Source: Phragmites australis (Eukaryota; Streptophyta; Magnoliopsida; Poales; Poaceae). From it: 64,000 nt of DNA. Below are positions 1 through 12,900 of this stretch, piece after piece. The stretch's first letter is position 1; every line of letters starts with the position of its first letter. The notes beneath the pieces are model-generated. The model saw nothing but the letters and a program-made list of their open reading frames with translations, was not told the DNA's origin and searched no databases. Made by a program: the position numbers and the translations under genes. The stretch spans positions 17,973,001 to 18,037,000 of the forward strand of contig NC_084943.1 of NCBI RefSeq assembly GCF_958298935.1, in the 5' to 3' direction.

Positions 1-2703
1 ATATATGAACACGGGGCTTAGCGCAACACACAAGATGGACAGCTATATAAGCACAAGACGACACGACACGCTGGCCGCGCCGTCGCCCAATGAAATCTCG
101 GCATGCACGAGCCGACGCAACGAGAGGCCGGCCGCGGTGCGCCACGGCCGTGCTGGGCTGGGCTGGCTCGCGGGGATAACGTTCGTACGCTTCGACCCAA
201 CGTGCGACGGCGACGGCGACGAACGGCGGCGGGACTTAAGAATTCACGACAAGGTACAGATGACGCAATGAGCTTTGCTAACACTACTGTTCATGTCCAT
301 GCGCCGATCGAGATTTATTCAATCAGCAACGAGTACGTCGTCAATGAGCTCGAGCTAGCGGCGCCGACTAGCCCCGAGGTTTGCTGCTGTAAGGAAGGTT
401 TTATTTACTAATAGTAGAAATTTATCGGGATCACCGATAAATAGGATTTTCGAATTTATTGAAATTCTATCGGTAATGGACAAAAATTTTGATCAAAATT
501 CCGAGAAAAAAACGACTCAATTTCTCTAGAAAATAACAATGATCATCTCCAAACTATTTAACATAAAAAACTACACAATAATAATATATAAATAAGAGAC
601 TATCGCTAATTCAAATATACAACGATGGTAGTGTACTAGTGTGTTGCTAGACCGAAATTAAAAAACAGAAAATTAGATGGTAAAAAAATTTACGGAGTCC
701 AACCAGTAAAACAGAAATATCGGAATCTAATCACCCATAATTTTTTCCCTGGCCGCACAACATGCAAGCGGGGCCCACAAATCATGACCGGGGCCGCTGG
801 CCCGGTCCAGGTTTTGGCGGCGCCGGCGCTGTTCCACGCGCCGGCATGCATGGCCGTTGGACGGCCCTGGGCGCCGCCGGTGTCAGTGGACGGACCTCGT
901 CCTGGTGGCTGCCGGCCATCAATGAGCTCTGGCAGCGACATGTATGTTTGTCCCATTCGCTTGTCTTACGTGTTCATTGATCGGCTAGATCTTTATTGAT
1001 TTGATTGGGGTAGTAAATCTTCTACTTGCGTCTGGTCTGGTCTAGGTAAGATGCAACTAGACGGTCTACCATGATTAGTGTTTAGGATAATCTTGGGCCA
1101 CCTTTCTATGTTGCGTCGCCAAAATGATGATGCGTGCTGGCCGGGTTGGTTTTGATGTTCCTACACGGCTAATCTGTCATGATGAGCACCAGAAGGCGCT
1201 AGCTTAGCTAGATGGATATGGATATACCTTGGGCGTAATCGGAATTAACCAAGGAATAATTCGTCAGCAGGCAACTTGAGAGCGAACAAATCGACTCTAC
1301 AAGGGGATTAGTATATAGGTTGCGAGCTCAATATATATAAATATATGCTTGCCTTGTCGTGTTGTGGTTAGATGCGATATTACGAAATTGCTAAACTGCG
1401 ATCAAGTAGAAAGTTGAGGAAATCGGTCAAAATTCTCACCAATAGGTTTTCTCAACACGATTTATCACGGTGTAAATTGGTGAATCTAAGAGTACCCATC
1501 GACTCTTTGTAGTTTAACTAATAACACTACATTTTTAAAATTGAGCAAGATTTTAAAAAATTAGTTAGTGTAATTGATTGAACTCAAAAGTATCCTTAGA
1601 TTAATTAATTTGCACCCTTACGATTTGTGCTCCACCTTGAAGTTTGGAGCCGGCTTCGACAGGTTAGGGTTTTGGGTTCATTGCGCTGGCTATAGAGGAA
1701 GCTGGGGTGCGCGCGGAAGGGGTGGGTATGGTGGCAGGCAGTTACCGGAGGCAAGGAAGAGGAGCGGGGCGTTGCCGCGTTGGAGGCAGAAGCAAAATGC
1801 CGACATGTATTATCTATCAGTCATCTAAAATGACCAGTGGAAATCAAGGCATCGATCCATCGATGGACAAATATCCATGGACAAATATCCATCGATCCAT
1901 CTAAAATGACTGGTAGAGAGAGACTTGAGGCCGGTATATACATCCCTCGAGACCTCTCGCCTTCGGTGTGATCTGGAATCTTGGCGAATATTTGTGTGAA
2001 GATACAGATATAGCGCGAGCTGAGACAAACAAGAGTGCATGCATGGCCTCGATCGATGTCTCCTGCACGAACAAGAAGGGAAGAGCCGCCGACGCCAGCA
2101 CACAAGGAGGAATCTGCTCAATCCAACAACGTTTCTGGTCAGTCCATCTGAAGGGGACTCTTTCTTCTTTTGATGCGTTTGGCATGTGTGCTGACTAGGA
2201 CCAGCTAGACACATTAACGGATCTAAAGCTAAAGCTATGAAGTAGAAGGGTTCTCCCTCTTTTTACTTCTCTTTTTTTTTCTCTTTTTCTTTCTCCTCAT
2301 CACCTTATTCTTCCTCTTACATGCCTAAAACGGTGGCTACGGCTGCTGCAACATGCTTACTTTTCCTACCAGGAACAATTAAAGATTGATCTCTTTAAAG
2401 GACAGAGGGATAAAGAATTTGTTAAAAGGTAGTATTTTCCAAAGTATCGAACGTGTTTATCAGCAACCTGGCCCCACTTTCCTCAGATCATGATAGGGCC
2501 CCACCCGCAGTGTCCATGTGGGCCCAGAAGCTAGCTAGAAGCTAGGTCCATCTCAGCACATGCATGCTTGTCGGTACGTGTCAGGTGTCACACAGATCCG
2601 GAGGACGGTGCCGATCGAGCTGGAAGGATCGTACGGCTAACAGGAGCTGCAGCCGGTGGATCTGTACGTGTCCTCTGCCATCTGCTGTAGCTATATATCT
2701 TTG
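1..2703. other. Intergenic, no supported gene
   Basis: No gene can be supported here. Short open frames near 100-410 and 690-1000 sit in GC-rich patches on both strands at once, which is the behaviour of GC-rich non-coding DNA. A short perfect stem (TTTATCGG/CCGATAAA, 421-441) and a local inverted repeat around 1820-1915 (CCATCGAT and CATCTAAAATGAC copies) are visible. The remainder is AT-rich spacer. Confidence 0.5.
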
Positions 2704-3041
2704 CACTAAACCACAGGCTTTTGATGAATGTAACACAGAACCACATGTTTTCCTTGTCACCCTTTTTCTTGAGCTCTATCTTTGGGTTAAGACTCTTTGT
2801 TAAAATTTGTGTTGCAACGAAGCAAAGATGTGGTCTTTGAAGCCAATTTGGCTCGTATGCCCTGCAGTTTTGAAACTGGATAAAGCTAGCACTTGTTAAC
2901 GATGCATCATCCTCCATGCATGTCAATCCATTATACTTTCTTTATCAGCCAGGTAAGCTAGAGCTTCCGTCCAGATGAGGGGATGCAAAGTATATGTGGT
3001 TCTGTGTTAAATGGGCCTGGCTTAGTACATGTGGTTTAGTG
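2704..3041. mobile_element. Inverted-repeat (MITE-like) element
   Basis: The left arm has CACTAAACCACA at 2704-2715 and TAACACAGAACCACAT at 2731-2746. The right arm holds the reverse complements of both, at 2994-3009 (ATGTGGTTCTGTGTTA) and 3029-3041 (ATGTGGTTTAGTG), in mirrored order. The arms are about 45 bp and are separated by about 250 bp with no coding frame. This fits a non-autonomous terminal-inverted-repeat element or a foldback remnant. No target duplication was identified, so the exact ends and superfamily are open. Confidence 0.55.
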
Positions 3042-3065
3042 AAAATAAATTATAAAACCTACTAT

Positions 3066-4378
3066 TTAAACGAAAATGATTCTATTTGATTATAATTATG
3101 ATTTTAGTGATTTATGATAATATAGTTATTGAGACTAACATATTTGTGAAGAATATATGTTAGTAGATCTCATTAATACAATACATAAAAAAACCATAAT
3201 AGCCAGTATAAAGTTTGGATTGAATTGGATAAGGCATAGGAAAAATGACTACACCGGATGTTCCGGTGCTCAGAACTTTGTACACACTGGAGTATTCCTA
3301 TCGGGTATGTTATATTCACCGGATGGTCCCATGCTCAGAAGGCTATACACATCGGAGTGTTTTCACTCAAATGAGGAAATAAATACCTCACCGGATGGTC
3401 CGATGATCACAGTAACCAGAGCATTTAATAGAAGCTATGCAAATGAGGAAAGGAAAGATTTCAACTCACCGGATGATCGGGTGATATAGAAGTTAACACA
3501 CCGAAGTATTTTTCAGCAAGATCATCCGGTGTTCACAGAAAAATTGAGCCATTGGAGCCAAGCTAGTCACGGGGTTGAGGCTATAAATAACCCTATACTC
3601 GTTCATTTGAATTTGCTGGAGTCCAAGGAAGCCCATATACACTTGAGAAGACATCTAAGCAATTAGAGTGCTTAAAGTGTTCATCCAAGGTGATTAAGCA
3701 GACTATTAAAGGGTGATTAGTACTTATAAGTCTAGAGAGAAGTGTTGTTAGGTGCTGCAACCTAGAGAGTGGATCAATGAGTGATCTAACCGTGTATCGA
3801 GAGGTACGCCGAGGCCTTGAAGTCTTTGTGACTCACCGGTAACTTGTCGACCCTTTGACTTGGTGTGGAGAGGCGGCAAGAAGATTGTGCCAGGATGCAA
3901 AGGTCCGTGTCTTTGTGACTAAAGCTCTAAAGTGAAGACGGCGTACAAGTGACCAAAAGAGAGCATAGTAGTGAGACCTCGCCTTAGTGGCTTGGTGGCT
4001 CATCGTGCTTAAGGTCTTGTCTTTGTGACTTGATAGCTCAAGAGCTGTGACCGGAAGAGACTTGGCGACCGGAAGCATATCCTTTGTGGAGCTACAATGT
4101 GGACTAGAGGTGGTTTGTGTGCCACCGATACCACGGGATAAAAATCCCTTATACCGAGTTTGTCTTTCTACCTTATTTACGCTTTTGTATTTACATACTT
4201 GCAATTTACCTTGCTAGAGTAGGTTGCAATTCTTTTGAGCAGTAGAGTAGACATACTATATAAATCTAGAGCACATTTAGATAGAAATATAGATAGGTTT
4301 ATCTCATGAAGTTTTTAGAGCTATTAGTTTCTAAGTGTCCTAATTCACTCGTCTCTTAGGACGTCACCGTTCCTCACA
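3066..4378 (+). repeat. 5' LTR of gag-only element
   Basis: It aligns with 7684-9263 through shared stretches such as GAAGCCCATATACACTTGAG and GTGGATCAATGAGT. A TATA box (GGCTATAAATAACCC, near 3580) lies downstream of several CCGGATGGTCC-type quasi-palindromes. It is about 265 bp shorter than the 3' LTR because a block following CAGCAAGAT is missing. The first bases (TTTAAACG instead of TTGTAGCG) have decayed. It ends CTCACA directly before the primer-binding site. Confidence 0.8.
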
Positions 4379-4379
4379 A

Positions 4380-4393
4380 TTGGTATTAGAGCC
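4380..4393 (+). other. Primer-binding site (initiator tRNA-Met type)
   Basis: TTGGTATTAGAGCC starts one base after the CACA end of the LTR. It matches the usual plant PBS TGGTATCAGAGC except for one internal change. It fixes the orientation of the element. Confidence 0.75.
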
Positions 4394-4444
4394 TCGTGTT
4401 CTTGATAGGTTTAACCTCCTAGAGTTGTGACGTCAGGGGTTGGG

Positions 4445-6284
4445 ATGGATACCCATAGCGCTTCACATTTTGACGGCACTAATTTCCCCCGTTGGAAAAT
4501 TCTAATAACATGTTATTTGCAAGCTAAAGGTCTAGATGTGTAGAGAGTCATCGAGAAGGGGATAAGACATCATCTCACAAACAAGGAGAGGCAATCCGAT
4601 GCTATGGTGAAGAGTATCCTTTTATCATCTTTTAGTATCGATGCATTCAATAGAGTATATTCTCTCATCAATGCACATGATATTTGGACTAATATTATTG
4701 AAATACATGAAGACACAAAGGATATACACAATGAGAAATATCATATGCTTGTTACTAAGCTCAATAGTATCAAACAATTTACCTATGAAAGTGCTAATGA
4801 CATATATTCACGTTTGACTATTCTTGTCAATGAGATCAATGGGCTAGATTTGATGCAAATTAAAGATGCTCAAGTGGTCAAAAGAATACTTCAAACTCTT
4901 CTTTTAAAGTACAAGCTAATCGTCTCCATCATCTACAACAACCACGACATGAGTAAGATGACTCCAAGCTAAGTTCTCGGCAAAATCAACGTCCATGAGA
5001 TGACCATGAACATGAGGGTTGAAGCTCCTACCTCATCCGACGCCAATGTTCATATATGAAGGCAAAGATGAGGTTACAAGAGAAAGAGTCAAGCTCAAAC
5101 GAAGATGATAGTGATTAAGATGAAGATAATAATCAAAGCACATCAAGTGATGAATAAATTGATCCCAAGATCACCAAGCTCTTCTCAAAATTAGAGAAGA
5201 ATATGAAGAGGATCAATACCAAGATTTATCATCCAATCTCAATTAAAGGTTTAGTCAACACAATTGATCATATCAAGAGGGAGAAGAAGACTAAGAACAA
5301 GAGGAAGACAAGGGGGAGAGCCAAAGCATTCGCAAGCATAGGAAGATGGGCAAGCGACAATGAAGAGTCAAGCTCAAGTGATGAAAGCCTCATCATCCTC
5401 CCTTCCAAGAAAAGCTCTTCCTCAAGGTCATCATCACACAAGTCATCACGCAAGCCATCTCATAAGTGTCTTATGCCCAAAGATATGGAAAGCGATGTAT
5501 GTGATGATGAACCCGATAATAATTCATCCTCTCAAGAATAATTTCTTGATTTTATTAATGAACAATAAAGGGCCTTAAAAAATAATCTAAAGAACTAAAA
5601 AAATTCAATGTCCTTAATGATATTCATGCTACATTTGTATCTAGTTATGAATAATTATTGAGTGAATTCAATTTGCTAAACAAGGAGCATGAAGAGCTTA
5701 AAGCAAAATTTAAGGGTATTAAATCTCAACCTAATGTCCCTTTGAAGCAATCTACCTCTATATTTAATTTCAATCCTAAGATAGACGCTTCTACTTCTTG
5801 TAATGATTTGATTGATTTATCTACCTCACCCCTTTGCAATGAGACATGCATTAAGAATTTTATTGTAGAACCATTTAATGAACTCAATGCATAAGAAAAT
5901 GATGAGCTTAAACAAGAAGTGGAGAAGCTCAAGAAAGAATTGGCAATATTAAAGGGTAAGAACCATGTCCAACCTCCTCAAGATAACCATTCTATCATGG
6001 TGAAGAAGCTTACATACGGGTCCACCGTGATATGCTTCAAGTGCCATCAAGAAGCCTACAAGTATCTCTAATGCAAGCAAATCAAGAAGAACGATATGAT
6101 GATGAACATCTCCAAAAAGACCTCCAATATCTACACCAAGCACAACTATAAGAATAAGATCAAGAGCAACTACTACAAGCTCAAGAAGAAAAACAATAGC
6201 AAAATAGATGCACACATAGTTGGGAGAAAGGACCGGGGTGGAACCAGTCTATTTAGGTGCCCAAGGAAGTCATCATCAACATGA
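4445..6284 (+). pseudogene. Decayed Copia Gag polyprotein
   Basis: From the ATG at 4445 the frame reads a typical plant Copia Gag beginning (DGTNFPRWK at about residue 13). An in-frame TAG at 4541 and a TAA at 4970 follow. The stretch 4604-4972 is the best-preserved part (about 122 codons, including NAHDIWTNI and SRLTILVNEING), and a lysine/serine-rich hinge follows at about 5203-5541. A degenerate zinc knuckle (CFKCHQEAYKYL, then a stop and C) lies near 6030-6075, with the usual His replaced by Tyr. Further frameshifts are present. The product would be a structural capsid protein in an intact relative; here it cannot be made. No Pol sequence follows. Confidence 0.75.
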
Positions 6285-6289
6285 TGAGG

Positions 6290-7683
6290 CCCCAATCAAT
6301 TTAGGTTCTAAAGAAGACTTAAAGTTCATAAGTCAGCTCAGGGATTTGGAGACTTAGCTCACAAGATGAAGTAAAGGTTCTAACAAAGAAGCCAAGTGTA
6401 TAAGATTAGGCACATTAATGAAGATTATAATCACCATATACCTAAATTCCCATCTAAAGGTAAATAAGGTAAAGGTACTAGATGCTAAATCCTCTAAATT
6501 GATGAATTCACTTATCTTGTCTAGGATTGAATGCTCTCAATTCAATTTATTGTAATGCCTAGTATAGGCTTTTCATATGGTAGGTTGCTTGTGTTTCTCT
6601 CTTTCTTATGAACAACCTACATGGTTTATTAGTTGTAGATTTCTTTCATATCACTACTTCTACAATTGGTATCATTTATGTGTCATGAACTAATCTATAG
6701 GGTACCCTCCCTATTGTTATCAATAACAAGTGCATATCTCTCACAAGTATTCAATACTTGCATGTATATATTTAGGGGGAGTATATTTTATGAGTTGTGA
6801 TTTTGAGATTAATATGTGTTTTACGTAATATCTTTGGTAGTCTCATAGAGTGATCAAAAAGTCTTTAGAGGTATACAATACTTAAATGCTTCAATTGGTA
6901 TCATTGTCAATTCATTTTTACATTTAAGCTACCACTATGCATGATATGGCTTAAACTTCCTACTTCTACTTATTATCTAGTTGTGCATATATTGCTACAT
7001 TTCTACAAGTGGTATTTACATATGGGTCTCATTATATGTATGCACATATATAGGGGAAATTTAGATTATATCATATGAGTTTTATGAATTATGATCCTTA
7101 TTTGTCTTTTTCAATTGATATCAATACTTCTTATCCTTACAATTGGTATATCTTTTCAGTTAGTATCAATTCCTCATAATTCTTCATAAATGGTATCATT
7201 CACATAGATCATGTTTTTATAAAACTCTCTCCTAAATTCTCTAATGTTTTCCCTTGAGCTCAACATGTGTTTATAGTCTTTTTGAGATTGTTGACAAGAT
7301 ACAAGAGAAGCAAGCAAGATGCAAGAACTATCTCGGGAAGATTGTTGACAAAGCAGGATACATCTCGGGTTGACAAAGGTGAAGAAACTCTTGCATGGGT
7401 AGATCAAGGGAGATAGTGGTAATAGAAAAAAAGGCAAAACTATCTACATAACAGCCACAACTAAAAGAGAGACATAATGTTGAGAAAAATTGTAGCAAAA
7501 AAGGAGATATAATGTTGGTAAGAACATAGTTGTCCTTACAATTAGTATTATAATTTGTTCTTACCATGCATCCAAGCAAAGAGGTATGATCTTGTGAACT
7601 TTTGAAATTATTTATTTTCTTAATTGGTACCATTTGCCTCTTACTTTGGTTGTGTTGTCATCAATCACTTAAAAGGAGGCGAT
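6290..7683 (+). other. Non-coding 3' internal region of gag-only element
   Basis: This AT-rich stretch lies between the Gag remnant and the 3' LTR. It carries no pol domain. A motif close to AATTGGTATCATT recurs at least six times (near 6664, 6893, 7114, 7139, 7189, 7537 and 7620). A purine tract ends it just before the LTR. Confidence 0.6.
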
Positions 7684-9263
7684 TGTAGCGAAAATGACCC
7701 TATTTGATCATGATTGTGATTTTGGTGATTAATGACAATATAGTTATTGGGACTAATATGTTTGTCAAGAATATATATTAGTAGGTCTGCAATACATGAA
7801 GAAGCCACTGCAGTCGGGACAAAGTTTGAACTGAATTGGACAAGTTCCAGGAAAAATGACTACACCGGATGGTCCACTGCGCAGGACTTTGTACACATCG
7901 AAGTATTTCTCCAAGGTGTGTGATATTCACCGGATGGTCCGATGCTCAAAAGGCTATACACAGCGGAGTATTTTTACTCAAACAAGGAAAATAAAGACCT
8001 CACCGATGGTCCAGTGATCATAGTACTATACACCGGATACCGATACCAGAGCATTTAATAGAAGCTGCGCAAATGAGGGAAGGAAAGATTTTAACTCACC
8101 GGACGGTTCGGTGATGAAGAAGTTAACACACCAGAGTGTTTTTCAGCAAGATGTCAAAGCCTTAGTAGAAAATAAAGGTCAAGACATCGGAAGGTCCGGT
8201 GATCAGAGGTTTAACACACTGGATTAATTGCACAGAGTAGAAGTGGCTCGGATTGACGCAAGACAACTCACCGGATAGTCCGGTGATGGAAGTGAAGAAT
8301 ACACTAGAACATCCGGTGTTAAGAAAAGTTGCTGAATGGAGTTTCAACGGCTAGTTTGTGATGGTGTACACACCGGATTGTCTGATGCTTATACTATTGT
8401 TGTCATCGGATCATCCGATGTTCACAATAAAGTTGAGCCGTTGGAGCAATAGTTAGTCCGCGGGGTTGAGGCTATAAATACCCCTCCACTTGTTCATTTG
8501 AACCTGTTGGAGTCCAGAGAAGCCCATATACACTTGAGAAGATATACAAGTCATCAAAGTGCTTAAAGTGTTTATCCAAAGCGATTAAGCACACCATTAG
8601 AGAGTAATTGGTGCTTATAAGCCTAGAGAGAAGTGTTGCTAGGTGTTGCAACCTAGAGAGTGGATCAATGAGTATCTAACCGTGTATCGAGAGGTACACC
8701 GGTGCCTTAGAGTCTTTATAACTCGCCAGTAACTTGTTTACCCTCTAACTTGGTGTGGAGAGGCAACAAGAAGATTGTGCGGGGACACGAAGACCTTTGT
8801 CTTTGTGACTAAAGCTCCGAAGTGAAGACGACGTACAAGTAATCGGAAGAGAGGTTAGTGGTGAGACCTCGCCTTGGTGACTTGGTGGCTCATCGTGTTT
8901 GAGACCTTATCTTTGTGAATTGGTAGCTCAAAAGTCGTGACTGAAAGAGACTTGACGACTGTAAGCATATCCTTTGTAGAGTCCAACGTGGACTAAGGAA
9001 GACTTATGTGCCACTGATACCACGGGATAGAAACCCCATATGCCGAGTTTATCTTTTTATCTTATTTACGTTTCTGCATTTACATACTTATAATTTACCT
9101 TACTAGAGTAGGTTGCAATCCTCTTGAATGGTATAGTAGACACACTAGATAAATCTAAAATATATTTAGATAAAAATTAAGATAAATTTATATTGTGAAG
9201 TTTTTAAACCATTAATTTCTAAATATACTAATTCAACCCATCTTCATATCACCGTTCCTCACA
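7684..9263 (+). repeat. 3' LTR of gag-only element
   Basis: It starts TGTAGCGAAAATGACC and ends CTCACA, giving TG...CA ends. A TATA box (GGCTATAAATACCCC) lies near 8472. Upstream of it are about eight CCGGA...TCCGG-type quasi-palindromes between 7864 and 8420. It keeps a block of about 265 bp that the 5' LTR has lost. Confidence 0.8.
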
Positions 9264-9308
9264 ACAGTTTTGAGTTAAATTGGAATAAACCTGTGGATTT
9301 CATGAAAT

Positions 9309-9398
9309 ATGCTCATATAATATACTGTTTGTCTATGGATCAGGCTACCGAAATTTATATGCTCATATAATATACTTTTGTCTATTGATCAGGCCGAC
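9309..9398. repeat. 50-bp tandem duplication
   Basis: ATGCTCATATAATATAC followed by a GTCTATnGATCAGGC segment occurs at 9309 and again at 9359, a period of 50 bp with a few differences. Confidence 0.7.
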
Positions 9399-10649
9399 TA
9401 AGATTTTAAATTCTTACGTAGGTCGACAGCGTATCGCGATTATGAGTTCGGAATGAGGTTTTCGGGTCCGATACATGCTTTCTAGGCTTGGAGGGATGCT
9501 CAGTACAGCAGGCCGGCGAGTGGTGGTGACTGCGGGGACTAAAGTCAGAATAAAACAGTCGTCTGTATGAAATCACGCATCCAAAAAATAATAAAGAAAA
9601 CCTTTGAAACCGTCCCGATAAGTTTCTGTTTGATAAAAAAATCCCTGGTATTCACACACTTTAAGATTCGCATACTTTTTCAAGACGAGTTGTGAAACCA
9701 AATTTTCTCGTAGCTAATATGCTACAGGAATGCATGTGATGTATGATTAGATTTACGTGGATAAGTCCTTATTTTGAGTAGTGGTTGTTAGGAAATAACT
9801 AATCTGAATTGCACAATCATCACTAATCACATAAACACAATCACTAATTAGTACGAAAATTAGGGTTTAAAATCTGAATTTGATGAAGTCATCCTTTGAT
9901 TTAATGGAAATCCCCTCGATCAGCACCTCGAATTCCCCTGTAGTTATCCCATAATTTGGTCAGCCTTCATATCAATCAAAAGCACTCTCCGGATGGATTC
10001 GGAGAGACAGGGGTTGCTAGGATTTTGGCTTGGCATTTAATGACGTGACAAGCAATTAGAAGGCCAACCCTCTCTTTACATGGCAGCTAACCGTTTTACA
10101 TTTAACCTCCTATCAAAACCTTAATTACTAATTAGTCCTTAATTACAGATTAATTACATAATTAATTATTGTTGTATCTTAAATCAAGGACTAACTTATT
10201 ATCATTGATCATCTAACAGTTGTTAGTTGTTTCGAATCTTAGGGCCAAAGTCACTTGAGTTTGCATTATTTTTGTCTCTTACGGTATTTAAGGCCAGGAC
10301 TCATATCCGATCTCATCTGACACAGCAATGTATCAGCAGCCATTCAAACAACTATTGTTGTTGTTGGCAATGTACTCTTGCTGTTAAAGATACCTTGCAC
10401 ATTCTCCTACCATGCATGCATTATTCAAAGTTTCAAACAACTAATAAAAAAGTAAAATAAACACTCCACATGCTTGCAAGTCCACCCTTATGACCAGAAC
10501 AATACATGCAAACTCACTTTTTCTTAGTAAACAAAACACGTTAACTAATGATAACGAAATTGGTTATAACTACGGCGGTTGAGTCATACATGAGCGGCAG
10601 ATCGATCGATCCTAAACTCTACCTCACATGACAATGAACATGATGAGCA
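9399..10649. other. Spacer without recognised gene
   Basis: AT-rich sequence lacking credible coding frames. The short frame at 10227-10460 has no recognisable protein features. Nothing else is supported. Confidence 0.5.
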
Positions 10650-12269
10650 TTATCGGATAATTACCATATCTGAACACATCAGAGTTTCTAGCAATTCTTA
10701 GAACATATCTCTATCTCTAAGAAAGAGATCGCTGAATAAAAGGAAACTATTTGTAGGTACCATGAAAATTTATCTCTAAAAATAGAAAGAAATTTTTTAT
10801 AGGGCGTACGACGTCCCCTATATATACGGAGTCTAAGGCCCTGCAGAGAATAAATCCTTCTACGAGCCATTACAGGAGCCAAGAAGCCAGAAAACACTAT
10901 AAGATGAGCAAGAAAGTTACCAACTAAATTTAGATCCATCTATACTAGCCACGCACCCCTTGTAATAACTTGATATCAATATACAGACAAACAAAATATA
11001 GGATTATTATCCTAAAGTAGGTCCGAATCTATCTAAAAACCGCTTATTTGTGATTCTTGTGATTTGTCTACTCGTAGCATCCACATCTATTCTACAAGTG
11101 TGTAAGATCAGCGGTTTACCAATCGTTGACAGTAAGCGCCGTCCTTGGGGGTCATGACAACTTGCGTTAAAGATCCTACACAGAACATGTCATCAACTTC
11201 GCATCGAGGACTGTTTTTTAGATGAGAGGTTCTATGACAACTTCACCCCTCTCACCGACGAATCGGCCATTGATCGGGTGAACTTTGACGAAGATCTTTC
11301 CGGTGATGATTCTAGCGATGAGGTAAATCGCTTTATGGATCAATGAGCCAAAGACTACGACATTGAGTTTGAACCACTTGGCTGCCAAGACAATTGTGAA
11401 TGCTCTATTCACCCTAAGTCGGGATCTTCCCCCGCAATTTCCGACAACATGGATTTTTGAGACACCTATCTGGAGCAATCTGATGAAAGATCCATGATGG
11501 ATATGAACACCTCCTACAGTGGAGGTTATCCATGAGAAGTCTTCGCCATCGAAGATAGGGGTGATGGTCTAAACAATCATGAAGACGACCCTTCAAATGC
11601 GCAGTTCCCTCTCGCTCCGAGTCCGAGTGATGGCCAGCAATAGCTGAGCATGTCGCCCTAAAACCTGAATCTTAATGGAGCACCAGTGTTATCGTCTCTC
11701 GACCATCAGCAGGGGGCTCAACACTTTATATTTACGATGTCACAGAGGCTTCTCCTTCTACAAGAGGCCCTCATGCGCCCTCTGATCATAGATCTAACAA
11801 CCCCGAACGATAAAGGCTGGATGAACTTGGCAATCGACTTGACAAAATAATTTATCATCAAGGCCAAGAATTTCCATCAGGCCCTAGCTGGGAACATCTC
11901 TAACCAGGGTAGATCGCGTAATCCCCCATCACAAGAAGTATCAAACTCAGAGAAGCATAATCCTTAGAACAAGACATCTAGGGATGACAATCGGGCAGCT
12001 AACTGTCGCAGGGCCTCGCCAGTCAAAGGTCATCCAGTTAACGACTTGCGTGAGGTCATCGACAGCCGGTGGAGACAAGGATCCCCCCAAGGTGGCATCA
12101 TCTACTCCTTGGCAATCAGATCAAGGGACGTCCTGACACCGTTCAAGTTAGGGTCGATCCTCAACCCTAGTGGGAAAAACACCTAAGGCTTCTGGAACCA
12201 AGCATGATGCAATCAACAGGTGTCTGGCCTTCTCTCCGGATCTATGAAACATAAAGTGGCCAACGAGGT

Positions 12270-12900
12270 TCCTTCCTAGGTCGATCGAGAAGTACAATAT
12301 AAATGCAAACCCCATTGAGTTCCTCTAGATCTACACCATGGCTATCCAAGTAGCTGGTAGGGACGAGAAGATAATGGCAAACTACCTCCCCATGGCCCAT
12401 GAAGGGGCAGCCAGAACATGGCTGACTAACTTATCATTGGGAACAATTTACTCGTGGGAGCAGATCTATGATGTCTTCTGAGCTAACTTCCAGGGTACGT
12501 ATATCCGCCCCGACACAAAAAACGATCTCTACCGTTGTGAGAAGATGGAGAAAGAAACCCTACGTGAGTTCGTGCGCTGCTTCAGTAACAACCGGAACAC
12601 CATCCCCAAAATTAGTGATCATGACATCATCCAAGCCTTCATCCAGGGGGGTCAAGTGCTAAAGATGTGTTGAGTAAATCACCTGAAAGGAGCTCGAGAT
12701 GGTCAAGGAACTCATGAAGATCGTCAACATGGCTACCAAGGATGTAGAGGCACTTCTCCTCATTAAGGAGATGGCATAGGGCATCAAGCGCCCCCAACCT
12801 AGGTTCGAGGTGACTCGGCAAAGAGCAAGCGCAAGAAGAACACCAAGAGAGGTAAGGGAAAGAAAGATAAATCCGATGAAGTTTTTGCATACATGCTCGA
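12270..12900 (+). pseudogene. Ty3/gypsy Gag remnant
   Basis: The frame reads WLTNLSLGTIYSWEQIYDVF, then a stop, then ANFQGTYIRP and LREFVRCFSNN. This is the capsid (retrotransposon gag) pattern of plant gypsy elements. Stops replace a residue after the EFL stretch and inside the usual FCANF motif. The gene is not functional. Confidence 0.65.

Larger units (their letters stand above)
3066..9263 (+). mobile_element. Gag-only Copia-type LTR retrotransposon
   Basis: Two related direct repeats (3066-4378 and 7684-9263) bracket a 3.3 kb internal region. A primer-binding site like the 3' end of initiator Met-tRNA (TTGGTATTAGAGCC, 4380-4393) follows the left repeat, and a purine tract (AAAAGGAGGCGA) precedes the right one, which starts TGTAGCG and ends CACA. 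This sets the plus orientation. The internal region encodes only a decayed Copia-type Gag with a degenerate zinc knuckle. No protease, integrase, reverse transcriptase or RNase H is recognisable, so mobilisation would have needed proteins in trans. The SIRE/Maximus-like assignment rests on Gag character and LTR style and is inference. No clear 5-bp target duplication was found. Confidence 0.8.

Noticed and set aside
421..441. Perfect short stem TTTATCGG/CCGATAAA as a terminator or regulatory hairpin
   Set aside because: No gene nearby, and such stems occur by chance in AT-rich plant DNA.
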